A stretch of 64,000 nucleotides of DNA from Streptomyces sp. TRM68416 (GTDB lineage Bacteria > Actinomycetota > Actinomycetes > Streptomycetales > Streptomycetaceae), in contig NZ_JACVWU010000028.1 in NCBI RefSeq assembly GCF_014596915.1, forward strand, positions 1 to 64,000, written 5' to 3'. A program made the translations under genes and the position numbers. Below, in pieces: positions 17,629 to 26,320 of this stretch (positions within the stretch are counted from its first letter, which is position 1; each line of letters starts with the position of its first letter). The notes below the pieces were generated by a model. That model saw nothing but the letters and a program-made list of their open reading frames with translations, had not been told where the DNA came from and did no database searches.

Positions 17629-17761
17629 GCTTCTGCCTCCCTGCGGGGTCGGTCCGAACCACAGGGAGTATGCGGCCGTCCGGGCCACAAGGACCCTGTA
17701 CATGCCAGGAGTTGGCTGGACCGCCGCCACCCGTTCACCCCTTCCGCCCGGGCGCACGAAC

Positions 17762-17787
17762 AAGCCCGCCCCAGGTGGGGCGGGCTT
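17762..17787 (-). terminator. Terminator of the acyl-CoA dehydrogenase operon
   Basis: AAGCCCGCCCC (17762-17772) and GGGGCGGGCTT (17777-17787) form a perfect 11-bp stem with a 4-base loop, 14 bases beyond the stop of the dehydrogenase gene. On the minus strand it is followed by TGTTCG. Confidence 0.85.
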
Positions 17788-17800
17788 TACCGGGTGAACG

Positions 17801-18883
17801 TCAGGGGGCCTGCAGGTCGACCAGTTCGGCCAGCGCCTCCCGGTGGGCACCGGCCGTGCCGTGGACCAGGGCGTCGGCCTTGGCCCGCTTCAGGTACAGA
17901 TGGACCGGGTGCTCCCAGGTCATGCCGATCCCGCCGTGCAGTTGCAGCGCCTCCTCGGCGGCGTGGACGGCGACGGGCGCCGCGTAGGCCTGCGCGACCG
18001 CCACCATCACGTCGGTGTCCTCACCGGTGGCGAGGGCGTCCGCCGCGGCCCGGGCGGCGGCGCGCAGGTTGACGACCTCCAGCCACAGTCGGGCGAGCCG
18101 GTGCTTGAGCGCCTGGAAACCGCCGACGGGCCGGTTGAACTGCTTGCGCTCCTTCAGATAGCGCACGGTCTCCGTCAACGCCCATTCGGCGAGCCCGAGT
18201 TGCTCGGAGGCGAGCAGCCCGGCCCCGGCCCGCAGGGCCCGTCGTACGGCGGGCTCGGCGTCGCCGGTCCGACGTGCGGGCGCCCCGTCCAGGGTGACGG
18301 TCGCCAGCGGCCGGGTCAGGTCGAGGGACACCTGCGGGGTGACGGTGACGGCGTCCGCCTCGACGGCGTAGAGCCCGCCGTCGTCCGCGGGCACCAGCAG
18401 CACGTCGGCCGCGGCGGCGTCCGCGATACCGGTCAACTCCCCGTACAGGGAGCCGTTCTCCTGGCGTACGACCTTGTGGGCGCCGCCCGGGGCGACATTC
18501 AGGGCGACCGCGAGGACGCCGATGCGGCGGCCGGAGGCCAGCTCGGCGAGGAGGTCGTCGGCGTCCCCGGCGAGCAGCGCCTCGGTGGCGACCACCGCGC
18601 TGGTGAGGTACGGCACGGGCGCGACGGCACGCCCCAACTCCTCCAGGACCACGGCGGCTTCGCGGTGGGTGGCGCCCTGGCCGCCCTTGTCCTCGGGCAC
18701 CAGCAGGCCCGCGAGGCCCATGCCGTCGGCGAGCGCCTTCCACAGGGCGAGGTCGTGCGGCTGGCCGGACTCGGTGCGGGCGATCACGCCGGGCGCGTCG
18801 CAGTGGTCGGTGAGCAGGTCGCGGACGGCGGCGCGGAGGGCCTCTTCCTCCTCCGAGTAGAGAAGATCGGGCTGTGTGTTCAC
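17801..18883 (-). CDS. Acyl-CoA dehydrogenase, beta-type subunit (FadE27-like)
   Basis: This 360-residue ACAD starts at a GTG overlapping the previous stop (GTGA). It has the N-terminal helical domain, a middle beta domain with variable strands, and the C-terminal RYLKERKQFNRPVGGFQALKH and ALQLHGGIGMTWEH segments. In heteromeric actinobacterial ACADs, one subunit of this type lacks the catalytic Glu and only completes the FAD site. The adjacent partner gene fits that alpha2beta2 arrangement (inference from FadE26/FadE27). Substrates of such pairs are often bulky, steroid-like CoA esters. Confidence 0.8.
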   Translation of the reverse strand: MNTQPDLLYSEEEEALRAAVRDLLTDHCDAPGVIARTESGQPHDLALWKALADGMGLAGLLVPEDKGGQGATHREAAVVLEELGRAVAPVPYLTSAVVATEALLAGDADDLLAELASGRRIGVLAVALNVAPGGAHKVVRQENGSLYGELTGIADAAAADVLLVPADDGGLYAVEADAVTVTPQVSLDLTRPLATVTLDGAPARRTGDAEPAVRRALRAGAGLLASEQLGLAEWALTETVRYLKERKQFNRPVGGFQALKHRLARLWLEVVNLRAAARAAADALATGEDTDVMVAVAQAYAAPVAVHAAEEALQLHGGIGMTWEHPVHLYLKRAKADALVHGTAGAHREALAELVDLQAP

Positions 18884-20097
18884 CGGGCCAGGTCCTTCCA
18901 TGCGACGTCCTTGTCGGTGCGCGGTTCGGCGGGCAGGCCGAGGACGCGTTCGGCGACGATGTTCAGCAGGACCTCGCTGGTCCCGCCCTCGATGCTGTTG
19001 CCCTTGGAGCGCAGATAGCGGTACCCGGCGTCGCGGCCGGTGAAGTCGACCAGCTCCGGGCGGCGCATGGTCCAGTCCTCGTACAGCAGGCCTTCCTCGC
19101 CGAGGAGTTCGACCTCCAGGCCGCTGATCTCCTGGTTGAGGCGGGCGAAGCCGAGCTTCATGCCGGCGCCCTCCGGGCCGGGCTGTCCGGCGACGAGCTG
19201 CTGGCGCAGGCGTTCGCCGGTGAGCCGGGCGACCTCGGCCTCGACCCACAGGGTCAGCAGCCGCTGGTGCAGGTCGTGGGTGCGCAGCTCGGGGCGCTCG
19301 CGCCAGGTCCGGGCGACCGGGCCGATCATGCCGCCCTCGCGGGGGACGCGCATGCCGCCGATGGCAACGCGTTCGTTGTTCAGCGTGGTCTGCGCGACCC
19401 GCCAGCCGTCGCCGACCGCGCCGAGGCGGCGGGAGTCCGGGATGCGGACGTCGGTGAGGAACACCTCGTTGAACTCGGCCTCACCGGTGATCTGGCGCAG
19501 CGGCCGCACCTCGACGCCGGGGTCGGTCATGTCGCAGACGAAGTAGGTGATGCCGGCGTGCTTGGGCACGTCCGGGTCGGTACGGGCGATGAGGATGGCC
19601 CAGCGGGCGAGATGGGCGCTGGAGGTCCACACCTTCTGCCCGTTGACCACCCAGTTTCCCCCACTCTCGGCTTCGCTCGAGCGGGAGGGGCCCCCATCCT
19701 CCCGGACGGCACGGGTGCCGAGCGCGGCGAGGTCGGATCCGGCGCCGGGCTCGCTGAACAGCTGGCACCACACCTCCTCGCCGGTCCACAGGGGCCTCAG
19801 ATAGCGCCGCTTCTGTTCCTCGGTGCCGTACTGGAGGATCGTGGGCGCGGCCATGCCGAGTCCGATGCCGATGCGGCGCGGGTCGTTGTCGGGGGCGCCC
19901 GCGGCCGCCAACTCGGCGTCGACGACGGCCTGGAGGGACCGGGGGGCACCGAGCCCACCGAGCCCCTCGGGGTAGTGCACCCAGGCGAGACCGGCGTCGA
20001 AGCGGGCGCGCAGGAAGTCGTCGCGGTCGGTCGTGGCCGGGGGATGCGCGGCCAGGAACTCCTGGGTGAGGCGGCGCAGTTCGGCGGCGTCGGTCAT
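18880..20097 (-). CDS. Acyl-CoA dehydrogenase, alpha-type subunit with in-frame repeat insertion
   Basis: The 405-residue ACAD has CQLFSEPGAGSDLA, the substrate-pocket WVVNGQKVWTSSAH and the C-terminal GNSIEGGTSEVLL motif carrying the usual catalytic region. Between ALGTRAVREDG and NWVVNGQK lies an unusual GPSRSSEAESG insert encoded by a streptomycete repeat (see the repeat entry). The insert sits in a surface turn before the beta domain and keeps the frame. The gene overlaps both neighbours (GTGA and ATGA), so the three genes form one transcript with the quinone oxidoreductase first. Confidence 0.85.
   Translation of the reverse strand: MTDAAELRRLTQEFLAAHPPATTDRDDFLRARFDAGLAWVHYPEGLGGLGAPRSLQAVVDAELAAAGAPDNDPRRIGIGLGMAAPTILQYGTEEQKRRYLRPLWTGEEVWCQLFSEPGAGSDLAALGTRAVREDGGPSRSSEAESGGNWVVNGQKVWTSSAHLARWAILIARTDPDVPKHAGITYFVCDMTDPGVEVRPLRQITGEAEFNEVFLTDVRIPDSRRLGAVGDGWRVAQTTLNNERVAIGGMRVPREGGMIGPVARTWRERPELRTHDLHQRLLTLWVEAEVARLTGERLRQQLVAGQPGPEGAGMKLGFARLNQEISGLEVELLGEEGLLYEDWTMRRPELVDFTGRDAGYRYLRSKGNSIEGGTSEVLLNIVAERVLGLPAEPRTDKDVAWKDLAR
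19656..19699. repeat. Streptomycete REP-like repeat inside a coding region
   Basis: The segment CCACTCTCGGCTTCGCTCGA followed by GCGGGAGGGGCCCCCAT is a repeat I recognise from many streptomycete intergenic regions. Here it lies inside the acyl-CoA dehydrogenase gene. It adds about a dozen codons without breaking the frame. Confidence 0.7.
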
Positions 20098-21059
20098 GCT
20101 GCTCCCTCCGTCACCACGGCGATCCGGCCGGTGCTCAGCCCGTCCGCCACCTTCTGCACGGCGGCCGCGGCCCCGCCGAGCGGTACGCGCTCGCTGACCA
20201 GCGGCTTGATGGCTCCCCGGGCGGCCAGCTCGGTGAGCTGCTCGTGGCAGTGCTGGACCAGCTTGGGGTTCTTGGTGTTGTACAGGCCCCAGTGCAGGCC
20301 GAGGATCGAGTAGTTCTTCACCAGGGCGTGGTTGAGCCCCGGGCTCGGGATGACACCGCCGGCGAAGCCGACGACCACGATCCGGCCCTCGAAGGCGACG
20401 ACCTTGGTGGACTGGGTGTAGGCCTCGCCGCCCACGGGGTCGTAGATCACGTCGGCGCCCCGGCCGCCGGTGGCCTCCTTCACGGCCGCGACGACGTCCT
20501 CGGTGCGCCGGTCGACGACCACGTCGCAGCCCAGCTCGCGGGCGACGGCGGCCTTCTCGGCGCCGCCCACGACCCCGATGACCGTCGCCCCGGCGGCTTT
20601 GCCGAGCTGCACGGCCGCGCTGCCGACCCCTCCTGCGGCAGCGTGGACGAGCAGCGTCTCGCCGGCCTCAAGACGGGCCCGCCGGTGCAGTCCGAACCAG
20701 CCCGTCTGGTAGCCGATGTGCAGGGCGGCGGCCTCGGCGTCGTCCAGCGAGTCGGGCGCGGACAGCAGAGCGGCGGCGTCCGCGACGGCGTACTCGGCGA
20801 AACCGCCGTACGGCAGGGCCGGGTTGGCGATGACGCGGCGTCCGTCCGCCGTCTCGCCGCAGATCTCCACGCCCGGCGTGAACGGCAGCGGCGGCCGGAC
20901 CTGGTACTGGCCCCGGCACAGCAGCGCGTCCGGGAAGTTGATGTTCGCGGCGCGCACCTTCAGCAGGACCTGGCCGTCCCCGGGCGTGGGCGGCTCGACG
21001 TCCAGGAGCCGCATCACCTCGCCCGGCTCGCCGTTCTCGTGCACTTGCCATGCCTGCAT
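20094..21059 (-). CDS. Zinc-independent NAD(P)H:quinone oxidoreductase (MDR family)
   Basis: This 321-residue protein of the QOR subgroup has the catalytic domain start (ANINFPDALLCRGQY) and the NADPH-binding HAAAGGVGSAAVQLGKAAG. The Cys/His zinc ligands of alcohol dehydrogenases are missing. It is the first gene of the acyl-CoA dehydrogenase operon, with GGAGG seven bases before its ATG, and its stop overlaps the next start (ATGA). A role in reoxidation or in reduction of an enoyl/quinone intermediate of the same degradative route is likely but unproven. Confidence 0.85.
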   Translation of the reverse strand: MQAWQVHENGEPGEVMRLLDVEPPTPGDGQVLLKVRAANINFPDALLCRGQYQVRPPLPFTPGVEICGETADGRRVIANPALPYGGFAEYAVADAAALLSAPDSLDDAEAAALHIGYQTGWFGLHRRARLEAGETLLVHAAAGGVGSAAVQLGKAAGATVIGVVGGAEKAAVARELGCDVVVDRRTEDVVAAVKEATGGRGADVIYDPVGGEAYTQSTKVVAFEGRIVVVGFAGGVIPSPGLNHALVKNYSILGLHWGLYNTKNPKLVQHCHEQLTELAARGAIKPLVSERVPLGGAAAAVQKVADGLSTGRIAVVTEGAA

Positions 21060-21109
21060 ACGGGGCCTCCACGCGACTGCTTCGTCCGACCGGGGTCGCT
21101 CCGCATACT

Positions 21110-21121
21110 AAGCGGTCGCTT
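21110..21121. promoter_or_regulatory. Candidate TetR-type operator upstream of the oxidoreductase operon
   Basis: AAGCG and CGCTT arms flank a GT spacer (12 bp) 50 bases upstream of the operon start codon. Symmetric sites of this shape are common TetR targets in actinobacterial fatty-acid and steroid operons. No TetR gene is adjacent. Confidence 0.45.
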
Positions 21122-21169
21122 GCCGATCAGGGAACAGTCGCGCGGGTCACGGCTGCCGTCCCGCGCGAA

Positions 21170-21751
21170 TCACGACCGCCGCGGCTTGGCCCGTACGTGC
21201 ATCCGCTCCCCCTGCGGCCCGAACAAGCTGAGGAACTCTGCCGGCCCGTCCCCCGTCGCCCCGAACCAGTGCGGCACCCGCGTGTCGAACTCCGCCGCCT
21301 CCCCCGCCGTGAGCACCACGTCGTGCTCGCCCAGCACGACCCGCAGCCGCCCGGACAGCACGTACAGCCACTCGTAGCCCTCATGGGTGCGCGGCTCGGG
21401 CTCCTCGTCGCTCGGCGGCACCAGCACCTTGAAGGCCTGCAGCCCGCCGGGCTGGCGGGTGAGCGGCCAGTAGGTGCGGCCGTGCCGCACGAGGGGCCTG
21501 GCGCGCACCCGCGGGTCCCCCACCGGCGGCGACCCGACCAGTTCGTCCAGGGGCACCTGGTGGGCCTGCGCGATCGGCAGCAGCAGCTCCAGGCTGGGCT
21601 TGCGCAGACCCGACTCCAGGCGCGACAGGGTGCTGACGGAGATGCCGGTGGTCTCGGACAGCGCCGCCAGGGTCACCTCGCGCTCCTTGCGGATCCGCCG
21701 CAGCCGGGGGCCGACATCGGCCAGAACGTCTTCCGTACTCGCTGCACTCAT
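21170..21751 (-). CDS. XRE-family regulator with C-terminal cupin domain
   Basis: The 193-residue protein has a helix-turn-helix (LRRIRKEREVTLAALSETTGISVSTLSRLE, residues about 15-45) and a C-terminal double-stranded beta helix (THEGYEWLYVLSGRLRVVLGEHDVVL, then FDTRVPHWFGA). This is the widespread XRE-cupin regulator type, whose cupin senses a small molecule. The ATG at 21751 has no clear ribosome site. It is divergent from the flavoprotein gene starting at 21816, with a GACATTTGTC palindrome between them, so it probably controls that gene and itself. Confidence 0.88.
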   Translation of the reverse strand: MSAASTEDVLADVGPRLRRIRKEREVTLAALSETTGISVSTLSRLESGLRKPSLELLLPIAQAHQVPLDELVGSPPVGDPRVRARPLVRHGRTYWPLTRQPGGLQAFKVLVPPSDEEPEPRTHEGYEWLYVLSGRLRVVLGEHDVVLTAGEAAEFDTRVPHWFGATGDGPAEFLSLFGPQGERMHVRAKPRRS

Positions 21752-21774
21752 GGAGGTATTGCAGAATCGGCAAA

Positions 21775-21784
21775 GACATTTGTC
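21775..21784. promoter_or_regulatory. Palindrome between XRE-cupin regulator and flavoprotein gene
   Basis: GACA-TT-TGTC lies in the middle of a 64-bp divergent promoter region, a natural place for the regulator's operator. Confidence 0.4.
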
Positions 21785-21815
21785 AATCCCGCGGCTCCGG
21801 AGCGACCGTGTCGGC

Positions 21816-22745
21816 ATGACCGAGACCTACGAAGTGATCGTGATCGGCGGCGGCGCCGCGGGCCTGTCCGCCGCCCTCGTCCTGGGCCGCGCCCGGCGCA
21901 GCACCCTGGTCGTCGACGGCGGCGAGCCGCGCAACGCACCCTCCGCCCACATGCAGGGCTACCTGTCCCGGGACGGCATGGCCCCGGCCGAGTTCCTGGC
22001 GATCGGCCGCGAGGAGATCGCCCGCTACGGCGTCGAGCTCGTCCGGGACCGGGCGGTGGACGTGGCGGAGGCGGAGGCGGAGGGCTTCGAGGTGACCCTC
22101 GCGAGCGGCAGGACCGTACGCGCCCGCAGGCTGGTGATCGCCACCGGCCTGAAGGACGAGCTGCCACCCGTGCCCGGCGTCGCCGAGCGCTTCGGCCGGG
22201 ACGTGCTGCACTGCCCGTACTGCCACGGCTGGGAGGTGCGCGACCAGGCCTTCGGGGTGCTCGCGACGAGCCCGATGAGCGTGCACCAGGCGCTCATGGT
22301 CTCCCAGTGGTCCAAGGACGTGACCCTCTTCCTGCACGAGGTCGACGAGAGCGAGCTGTCCGACGACGACCTGCGCAGGCTGGCGGCGGCCGGCGTGCGG
22401 GTGGTGCCCGGCACGGTCGCCGAGGTGGTGGTCGAGGACGACCGGCTCACCGGCGTACGCCTCGCCGACGGCTCCGTGCACGACCGCCAGGCGCTGTTCG
22501 TCGCCCCGCGCGCCGTCCCGCAGACCGGGCTGCTGGAAAAGCTCGGCGCCGAGCTGACGGAGACCCCGTTCGGCGCCTACCCCGTGGTCGACCCGACGGG
22601 TCTGACCAGCGTGCCCGGCGTGTGGGCGGTGGGCAACGCGATGGGCTTCGCCGAGCAGGTCGTGAACGCGGCCGCGGGCGGCTACCGGGCCGGCGCCACG
22701 ATCAACGGCGAGCTGCTGATGACGGACCTCGACGCGGCGCTCTGA
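21816..22745 (+). CDS. Thioredoxin-reductase-like NAD(P)/FAD oxidoreductase
   Basis: This 309-residue flavoprotein starts at the ATG at 21816. It has the FAD site VIGGGAAGLSAALVLGRA, the redox pair in CPYCHGWE and a C-terminal GVWAVGNAMGFAEQVVNAA. The middle lacks a standard GxGxxA NADPH loop (it reads GVLATSPMSVHQA), and the pair is CPYC, so it belongs to the TrxR-like group related to holomycin/gliotoxin-type dithiol oxidases and ferredoxin-like reductases rather than true TrxB. Substrate unknown; the divergent XRE-cupin protein is the likely regulator. Confidence 0.78.
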   Translation: MTETYEVIVIGGGAAGLSAALVLGRARRSTLVVDGGEPRNAPSAHMQGYLSRDGMAPAEFLAIGREEIARYGVELVRDRAVDVAEAEAEGFEVTLASGRTVRARRLVIATGLKDELPPVPGVAERFGRDVLHCPYCHGWEVRDQAFGVLATSPMSVHQALMVSQWSKDVTLFLHEVDESELSDDDLRRLAAAGVRVVPGTVAEVVVEDDRLTGVRLADGSVHDRQALFVAPRAVPQTGLLEKLGAELTETPFGAYPVVDPTGLTSVPGVWAVGNAMGFAEQVVNAAAGGYRAGATINGELLMTDLDAAL

Positions 22746-22765
22746 GCGGGACAGGGGAAGTCAAG

Positions 22766-22809
22766 GCGCCCTGAAGGGGCGCGGGGAACTGCGCGACCGG
22801 CCACGACGG
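22766..22809. repeat. REP-A element, copy 1
   Basis: The core GGGGCGCGGGGAACTGCGCG continues as ACCGGCCACGACGG. A short GGCGCC...GGGGCGC-type hairpin opens it. Other copies are near 30134, 38977, 56585 and 61343. Confidence 0.8.
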
Positions 22810-22876
22810 CGCCGCAGCCGACGCCCGCCCCCTTCGCCCAGGTGTACATCCGCGCAGCGCGTTGCACCATGGCTGC

Positions 22877-24415
22877 ATGCTGCTGACCCGGCTGGCCCGT
22901 GTGTCCCAGGAGGTCGCCGCCGCCTCGGCGCGGTCCCGGAAGGTCGCCCTGCTGGCGGAGCTGTTCCGGGACGCCGAGGCCGCGGACGTGCCGATCGTCA
23001 TCCCCTATCTGGCGGGGCGGCTGCCGCAGGGCAGGCTCGGCGTCGGCTGGAAGGTGCTGAGCCGCCCGGTGGCCCCGGCCGCCGAACCGAGCCTGACCGT
23101 GGCCGAGGTGGACGCCCTGCTCACCGAGCTGGGCGCGGTCTCGGGCGCCGGATCGCAGGCCGAACGGGCGCGGCTGGTGGGCGAGTTGATGGGTGCGGCC
23201 ACCGCGGACGAGCAGCGGTTCCTGGTCGGGCTGATCACCGGCGAGGTCCGGCAGGGCGCCCTGGACGCGGTGGCGGTGGAGGGCCTGGCGCAGGCGGTCG
23301 CGGCGCCCGCGGCGGACGTACGGCGGGCGGTGATGCTGGCGGGTTCGCTCCAGGCGGTGGCCGAGGCCCTGCTCTCCGCGGGCCCCGCCGCCCTCGACCG
23401 CTTCCGGCTCACCGTCGGCCGCCCGGTCCTGCCGATGCTGGCGCACAGCGCCTCCTCGGTGGCCGAGGCGGTCGACAAGCTCGGCGCCTGCGCGGTCGAG
23501 GAGAAGCTCGACGGCATCCGCGTCCAGCTCCACCGGGACGGCGACACCGTACGGCTCTACACCCGCACCCTCGACGACATCACCGACCGCCTGCCCGAAC
23601 TCATCTCAGCAGCCAGGGAGTTGAGGGGCGAGCGGTTCATCCTGGACGGCGAGGTCATCGCCTTCGACGCCGACGGACGCCCCCGTTCCTTCCAGGAGAT
23701 CGCCGGACGCGTCGGCTCGCGCGCGGACGTGGCGACGGCCGCGCGGGCGGTGCCCGTCTCCCCCGTCTTCTTCGACGCGCTGTCCGTCGACGGCCACGAC
23801 CTCCTCGACCTGCCGTTCGCCGACCGCCACGCCGAGCTGGCCCGGCTCGTGCCGGAGCCGATGCGGGTCCGGCGCGCCCTGGTCTCCGGCCCGGAGGACC
23901 GCCGGCAGGCGGAGGAGTTCCTGGCCGAGACGCTGGAGCGCGGCCACGAGGGCGTGGTCGTGAAGGCCCTCGACGCCGCTTACAGCGCGGGCCGGCGCGG
24001 CGCGTCCTGGCTGAAGGTCAAGCCCGTGCACACCCTCGACCTGGTGGTCCTCGCCGCCGAGTGGGGCCACGGCCGCCGCACCGGCAAGCTCTCCAACCTC
24101 CACCTCGGCGCCCGCACCGCCGACGGCTCCTTCGCCATGCTCGGCAAGACGTTCAAGGGGATGACCGACGCCCTGCTCACCTGGCAGACCGAACGCCTCC
24201 AGGAACTCGCCGTCGGCACCGACGGCCACGTGGTGACCGTACGCCCCGAACTCGTCGTGGAGATCGCCTACGACGGCCTCCAGCGGTCCACCCGCTACCC
24301 GGCCGGGGTCACCCTGCGGTTCGCCCGCGTGGTCCGCTACCGGGAGGACAAGCGCCCCGAGGACGCGGACACGGTGGAGACACTGCTGGCCGCCCACCCC
24401 GGGGTGACGCCGTGA
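22877..24415 (+). CDS. ligB: ATP-dependent DNA ligase
   Basis: The 512-residue protein has an N-terminal DNA-binding domain (residues 1-180), a nucleotidyltransferase core with the AMP-accepting Lys210 in EEKLDGIR, then FILDGEVIAF, EGVVVKALDAAY and SWLKVKP, and an OB-fold. This is the complete ligase I architecture of actinobacterial LigB, distinct from the NAD-dependent LigA. It may serve repair. The ATG at 22877 is chosen because the protein then begins at MLLTRLARV as in relatives; the ribosome site is weak. The stop overlaps the NUDIX start by GTGA. Confidence 0.9.
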   Translation: MLLTRLARVSQEVAAASARSRKVALLAELFRDAEAADVPIVIPYLAGRLPQGRLGVGWKVLSRPVAPAAEPSLTVAEVDALLTELGAVSGAGSQAERARLVGELMGAATADEQRFLVGLITGEVRQGALDAVAVEGLAQAVAAPAADVRRAVMLAGSLQAVAEALLSAGPAALDRFRLTVGRPVLPMLAHSASSVAEAVDKLGACAVEEKLDGIRVQLHRDGDTVRLYTRTLDDITDRLPELISAARELRGERFILDGEVIAFDADGRPRSFQEIAGRVGSRADVATAARAVPVSPVFFDALSVDGHDLLDLPFADRHAELARLVPEPMRVRRALVSGPEDRRQAEEFLAETLERGHEGVVVKALDAAYSAGRRGASWLKVKPVHTLDLVVLAAEWGHGRRTGKLSNLHLGARTADGSFAMLGKTFKGMTDALLTWQTERLQELAVGTDGHVVTVRPELVVEIAYDGLQRSTRYPAGVTLRFARVVRYREDKRPEDADTVETLLAAHPGVTP

Positions 24416-24873
24416 GGCACAGCGCCGGACTGCTCCTGTTCCGCCGCACCGGCGACGGCGTGGAGGTGCTGCTCGGCCACATGGGCGGCCCGTTCTTCGC
24501 CCGGCGCGAGGCGGGGGCGTGGACCGTGCCGAAGGGCGAGTACGAGCCGGGGACGGAGTCGGCGTGGGACGCGGCCCGGCGCGAGTTCCGGGAGGAACTC
24601 GGCGTGCCGCCGCCCGAGGGCGAGGCCGTCCCGCTCGGCGAGGTACGCCAGTCGGGCGGCAAGCTCGTCACCGTGTGGGCGGTCGAGGCCGACCTCGACC
24701 CGGACTCCGTCACGCCCGGCACGTTCACCCTGGAGTGGCCGCCGAAGTCGGGGCGGACACAGGAGTTCCCGGAGCTGGACCGGGTGGCGTGGTTCACCCC
24801 GGCCCGGGCCCGGGAGGTGATCGTGAAGGCGCAGGGCGCGTTTCTCGACCGGCTGGCGGAGCACTCGGGCTGA
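24412..24873 (+). CDS. NUDIX hydrolase
   Basis: The 153-residue protein has an intact Nudix box (GEYEPGTESAWDAARREF followed by REELGV), matching G-x5-E-x7-R-E-U-x-E-E-x-G-U. The N-terminal GLLLFRR and C-terminal PELDRVAWFTP fit small NUDIX enzymes that clean up damaged or excess nucleotides. The GTG start overlaps the ligase stop, so ligase and NUDIX are coupled. A repair-related nucleotide pool role is inferred from the neighbour only. Confidence 0.88.
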   Translation: MRHSAGLLLFRRTGDGVEVLLGHMGGPFFARREAGAWTVPKGEYEPGTESAWDAARREFREELGVPPPEGEAVPLGEVRQSGGKLVTVWAVEADLDPDSVTPGTFTLEWPPKSGRTQEFPELDRVAWFTPARAREVIVKAQGAFLDRLAEHSG

Positions 24874-24913
24874 TGCGAAGGTCGAGACAGAGTCCGTTCC
24901 CGGGAGGTCCCCC

Positions 24914-26308
24914 ATGCCCATCGCCACGGTGAACCCGGCGACCGGCGAGACACTCAAGACGTACGAGGCCATGGGCGCCGAGGAGATCGAGCGCCGCCTC
25001 CGGCTCGCCGAGGCCACGTTCCGCACGTACCGCACCACCACGTTCGCCGAGCGCGCCCGCCTGCTGAACCGGGCCGCCGACCTGCTGGACGAGGACCAGC
25101 CGGACATCGCGCGGGTGCTGACCACCGAGATGGGCAAGCCCGTCCGGCAGTCCCGCGCCGAGGCCGCCAAGTGCGCCAAGGCGATGCGCTGGTACGCCGG
25201 GCACGCCGAGGAACTGCTCGCCGACGAGGAGCCCGCCGAGGCGGACGTGAAGGACTCCGGCGCCTCCCGCGTCCGGGTGCGCTACCGCCCGCTCGGCCCG
25301 GTGCTCGCGGTGATGCCGTGGAACTTCCCGCTGTGGCAGGTGGTCCGGTTCGCCGCGCCCGCGCTGATGGCGGGCAACGTCGGCCTGCTCAAGCACGCCT
25401 CCAACGTGCCGCAGACCGCCCTGTACCTGGAGGACCTCTTCCACCGGGCCGGGTTCGCGGAGGGCACGTTCCAGACCCTGCTGATCGGCTCCGCCGCGGT
25501 GGAGGAGATCCTGCGTGACGAGCGGGTGAAGGCCGCCACCCTCACCGGCAGCGAGCCCGCGGGCCGCTCGGTCGCCTCGGTCTGCGGCGACATGGTGAAG
25601 AAGACGGTGCTGGAACTGGGCGGCAGCGACCCCTACGTCGTCATGCCGTCCGCCGACCTCGACCGGGCCGCGCAGGTCGCGGTCACCGCACGCGTGCAGA
25701 ACACCGGCCAGTCGTGCATCGCCGCCAAGCGGTTCATCGTGCACGAGGAGGTCTACGACGCCTTCGCCGAGCGGTTCGTCGAGGGCATGAAGGCGCTGAA
25801 GGTCGGCGACCCGATGGACGAGGAGACCGAGGTCGGGCCGCTCTCCAGCGAGCAGGGGCGGGCGGACCTGGAGGAACTGGTCGACGACGCCACGCGCGGC
25901 GGCGCCACCGTGCTGTGCGGCGGCCACCGGCTGCGGCGGCCGGAGCTGCCCGGCTGGTACTACCCGCCGACCGTCCTCGCCGACATCACCCGCGAGATGC
26001 GCATCCACCGGGAGGAGGCCTTCGGCCCGGTCGCCACGCTGTACCGGGTGGGGGACGTGGACGAGGCGGTGCTCCTCGCCAACGACACCCCGTTCGGACT
26101 CAGTTCGAACGTCTGGACCCGGGACGAGGCCGAGGTCGACCGTTTCGTCCGGGACCTGGAGGCGGGCAGCGTCTACGTCAACGGGATGACCGCCTCCCAT
26201 CCGGCGTTCCCGTTCGGCGGGGTCAAGCGGTCCGGGTTTGGGCGTGAGCTGTCCGGGCACGGAATCCGCGAGTTCTGCAACATCACCACGGTTTGGCAGG
26301 GTGCGTGA
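24914..26308 (+). CDS. NAD(P)-dependent aldehyde/succinate-semialdehyde dehydrogenase
   Basis: This 464-residue ALDH has the Rossmann MPWNFPLWQV region, the catalytic Glu in VLELGGSDPY and the nucleophilic Cys in NTGQSCIAAKRF, plus the C-terminal FGGVKRSGFGREL. Most similar by motif to GabD-type succinate-semialdehyde dehydrogenases; the FNIxxV-type end is CNITTVW. It could act on other small aldehydes. The ATG follows GGAGG (bases 24902-24906) and it stands in the same direction as the ligase-NUDIX pair, 40 bp downstream. Confidence 0.87.
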   Translation: MPIATVNPATGETLKTYEAMGAEEIERRLRLAEATFRTYRTTTFAERARLLNRAADLLDEDQPDIARVLTTEMGKPVRQSRAEAAKCAKAMRWYAGHAEELLADEEPAEADVKDSGASRVRVRYRPLGPVLAVMPWNFPLWQVVRFAAPALMAGNVGLLKHASNVPQTALYLEDLFHRAGFAEGTFQTLLIGSAAVEEILRDERVKAATLTGSEPAGRSVASVCGDMVKKTVLELGGSDPYVVMPSADLDRAAQVAVTARVQNTGQSCIAAKRFIVHEEVYDAFAERFVEGMKALKVGDPMDEETEVGPLSSEQGRADLEELVDDATRGGATVLCGGHRLRRPELPGWYYPPTVLADITREMRIHREEAFGPVATLYRVGDVDEAVLLANDTPFGLSSNVWTRDEAEVDRFVRDLEAGSVYVNGMTASHPAFPFGGVKRSGFGRELSGHGIREFCNITTVWQGA

Positions 26309-26320
26309 CGCACCCGCGGC

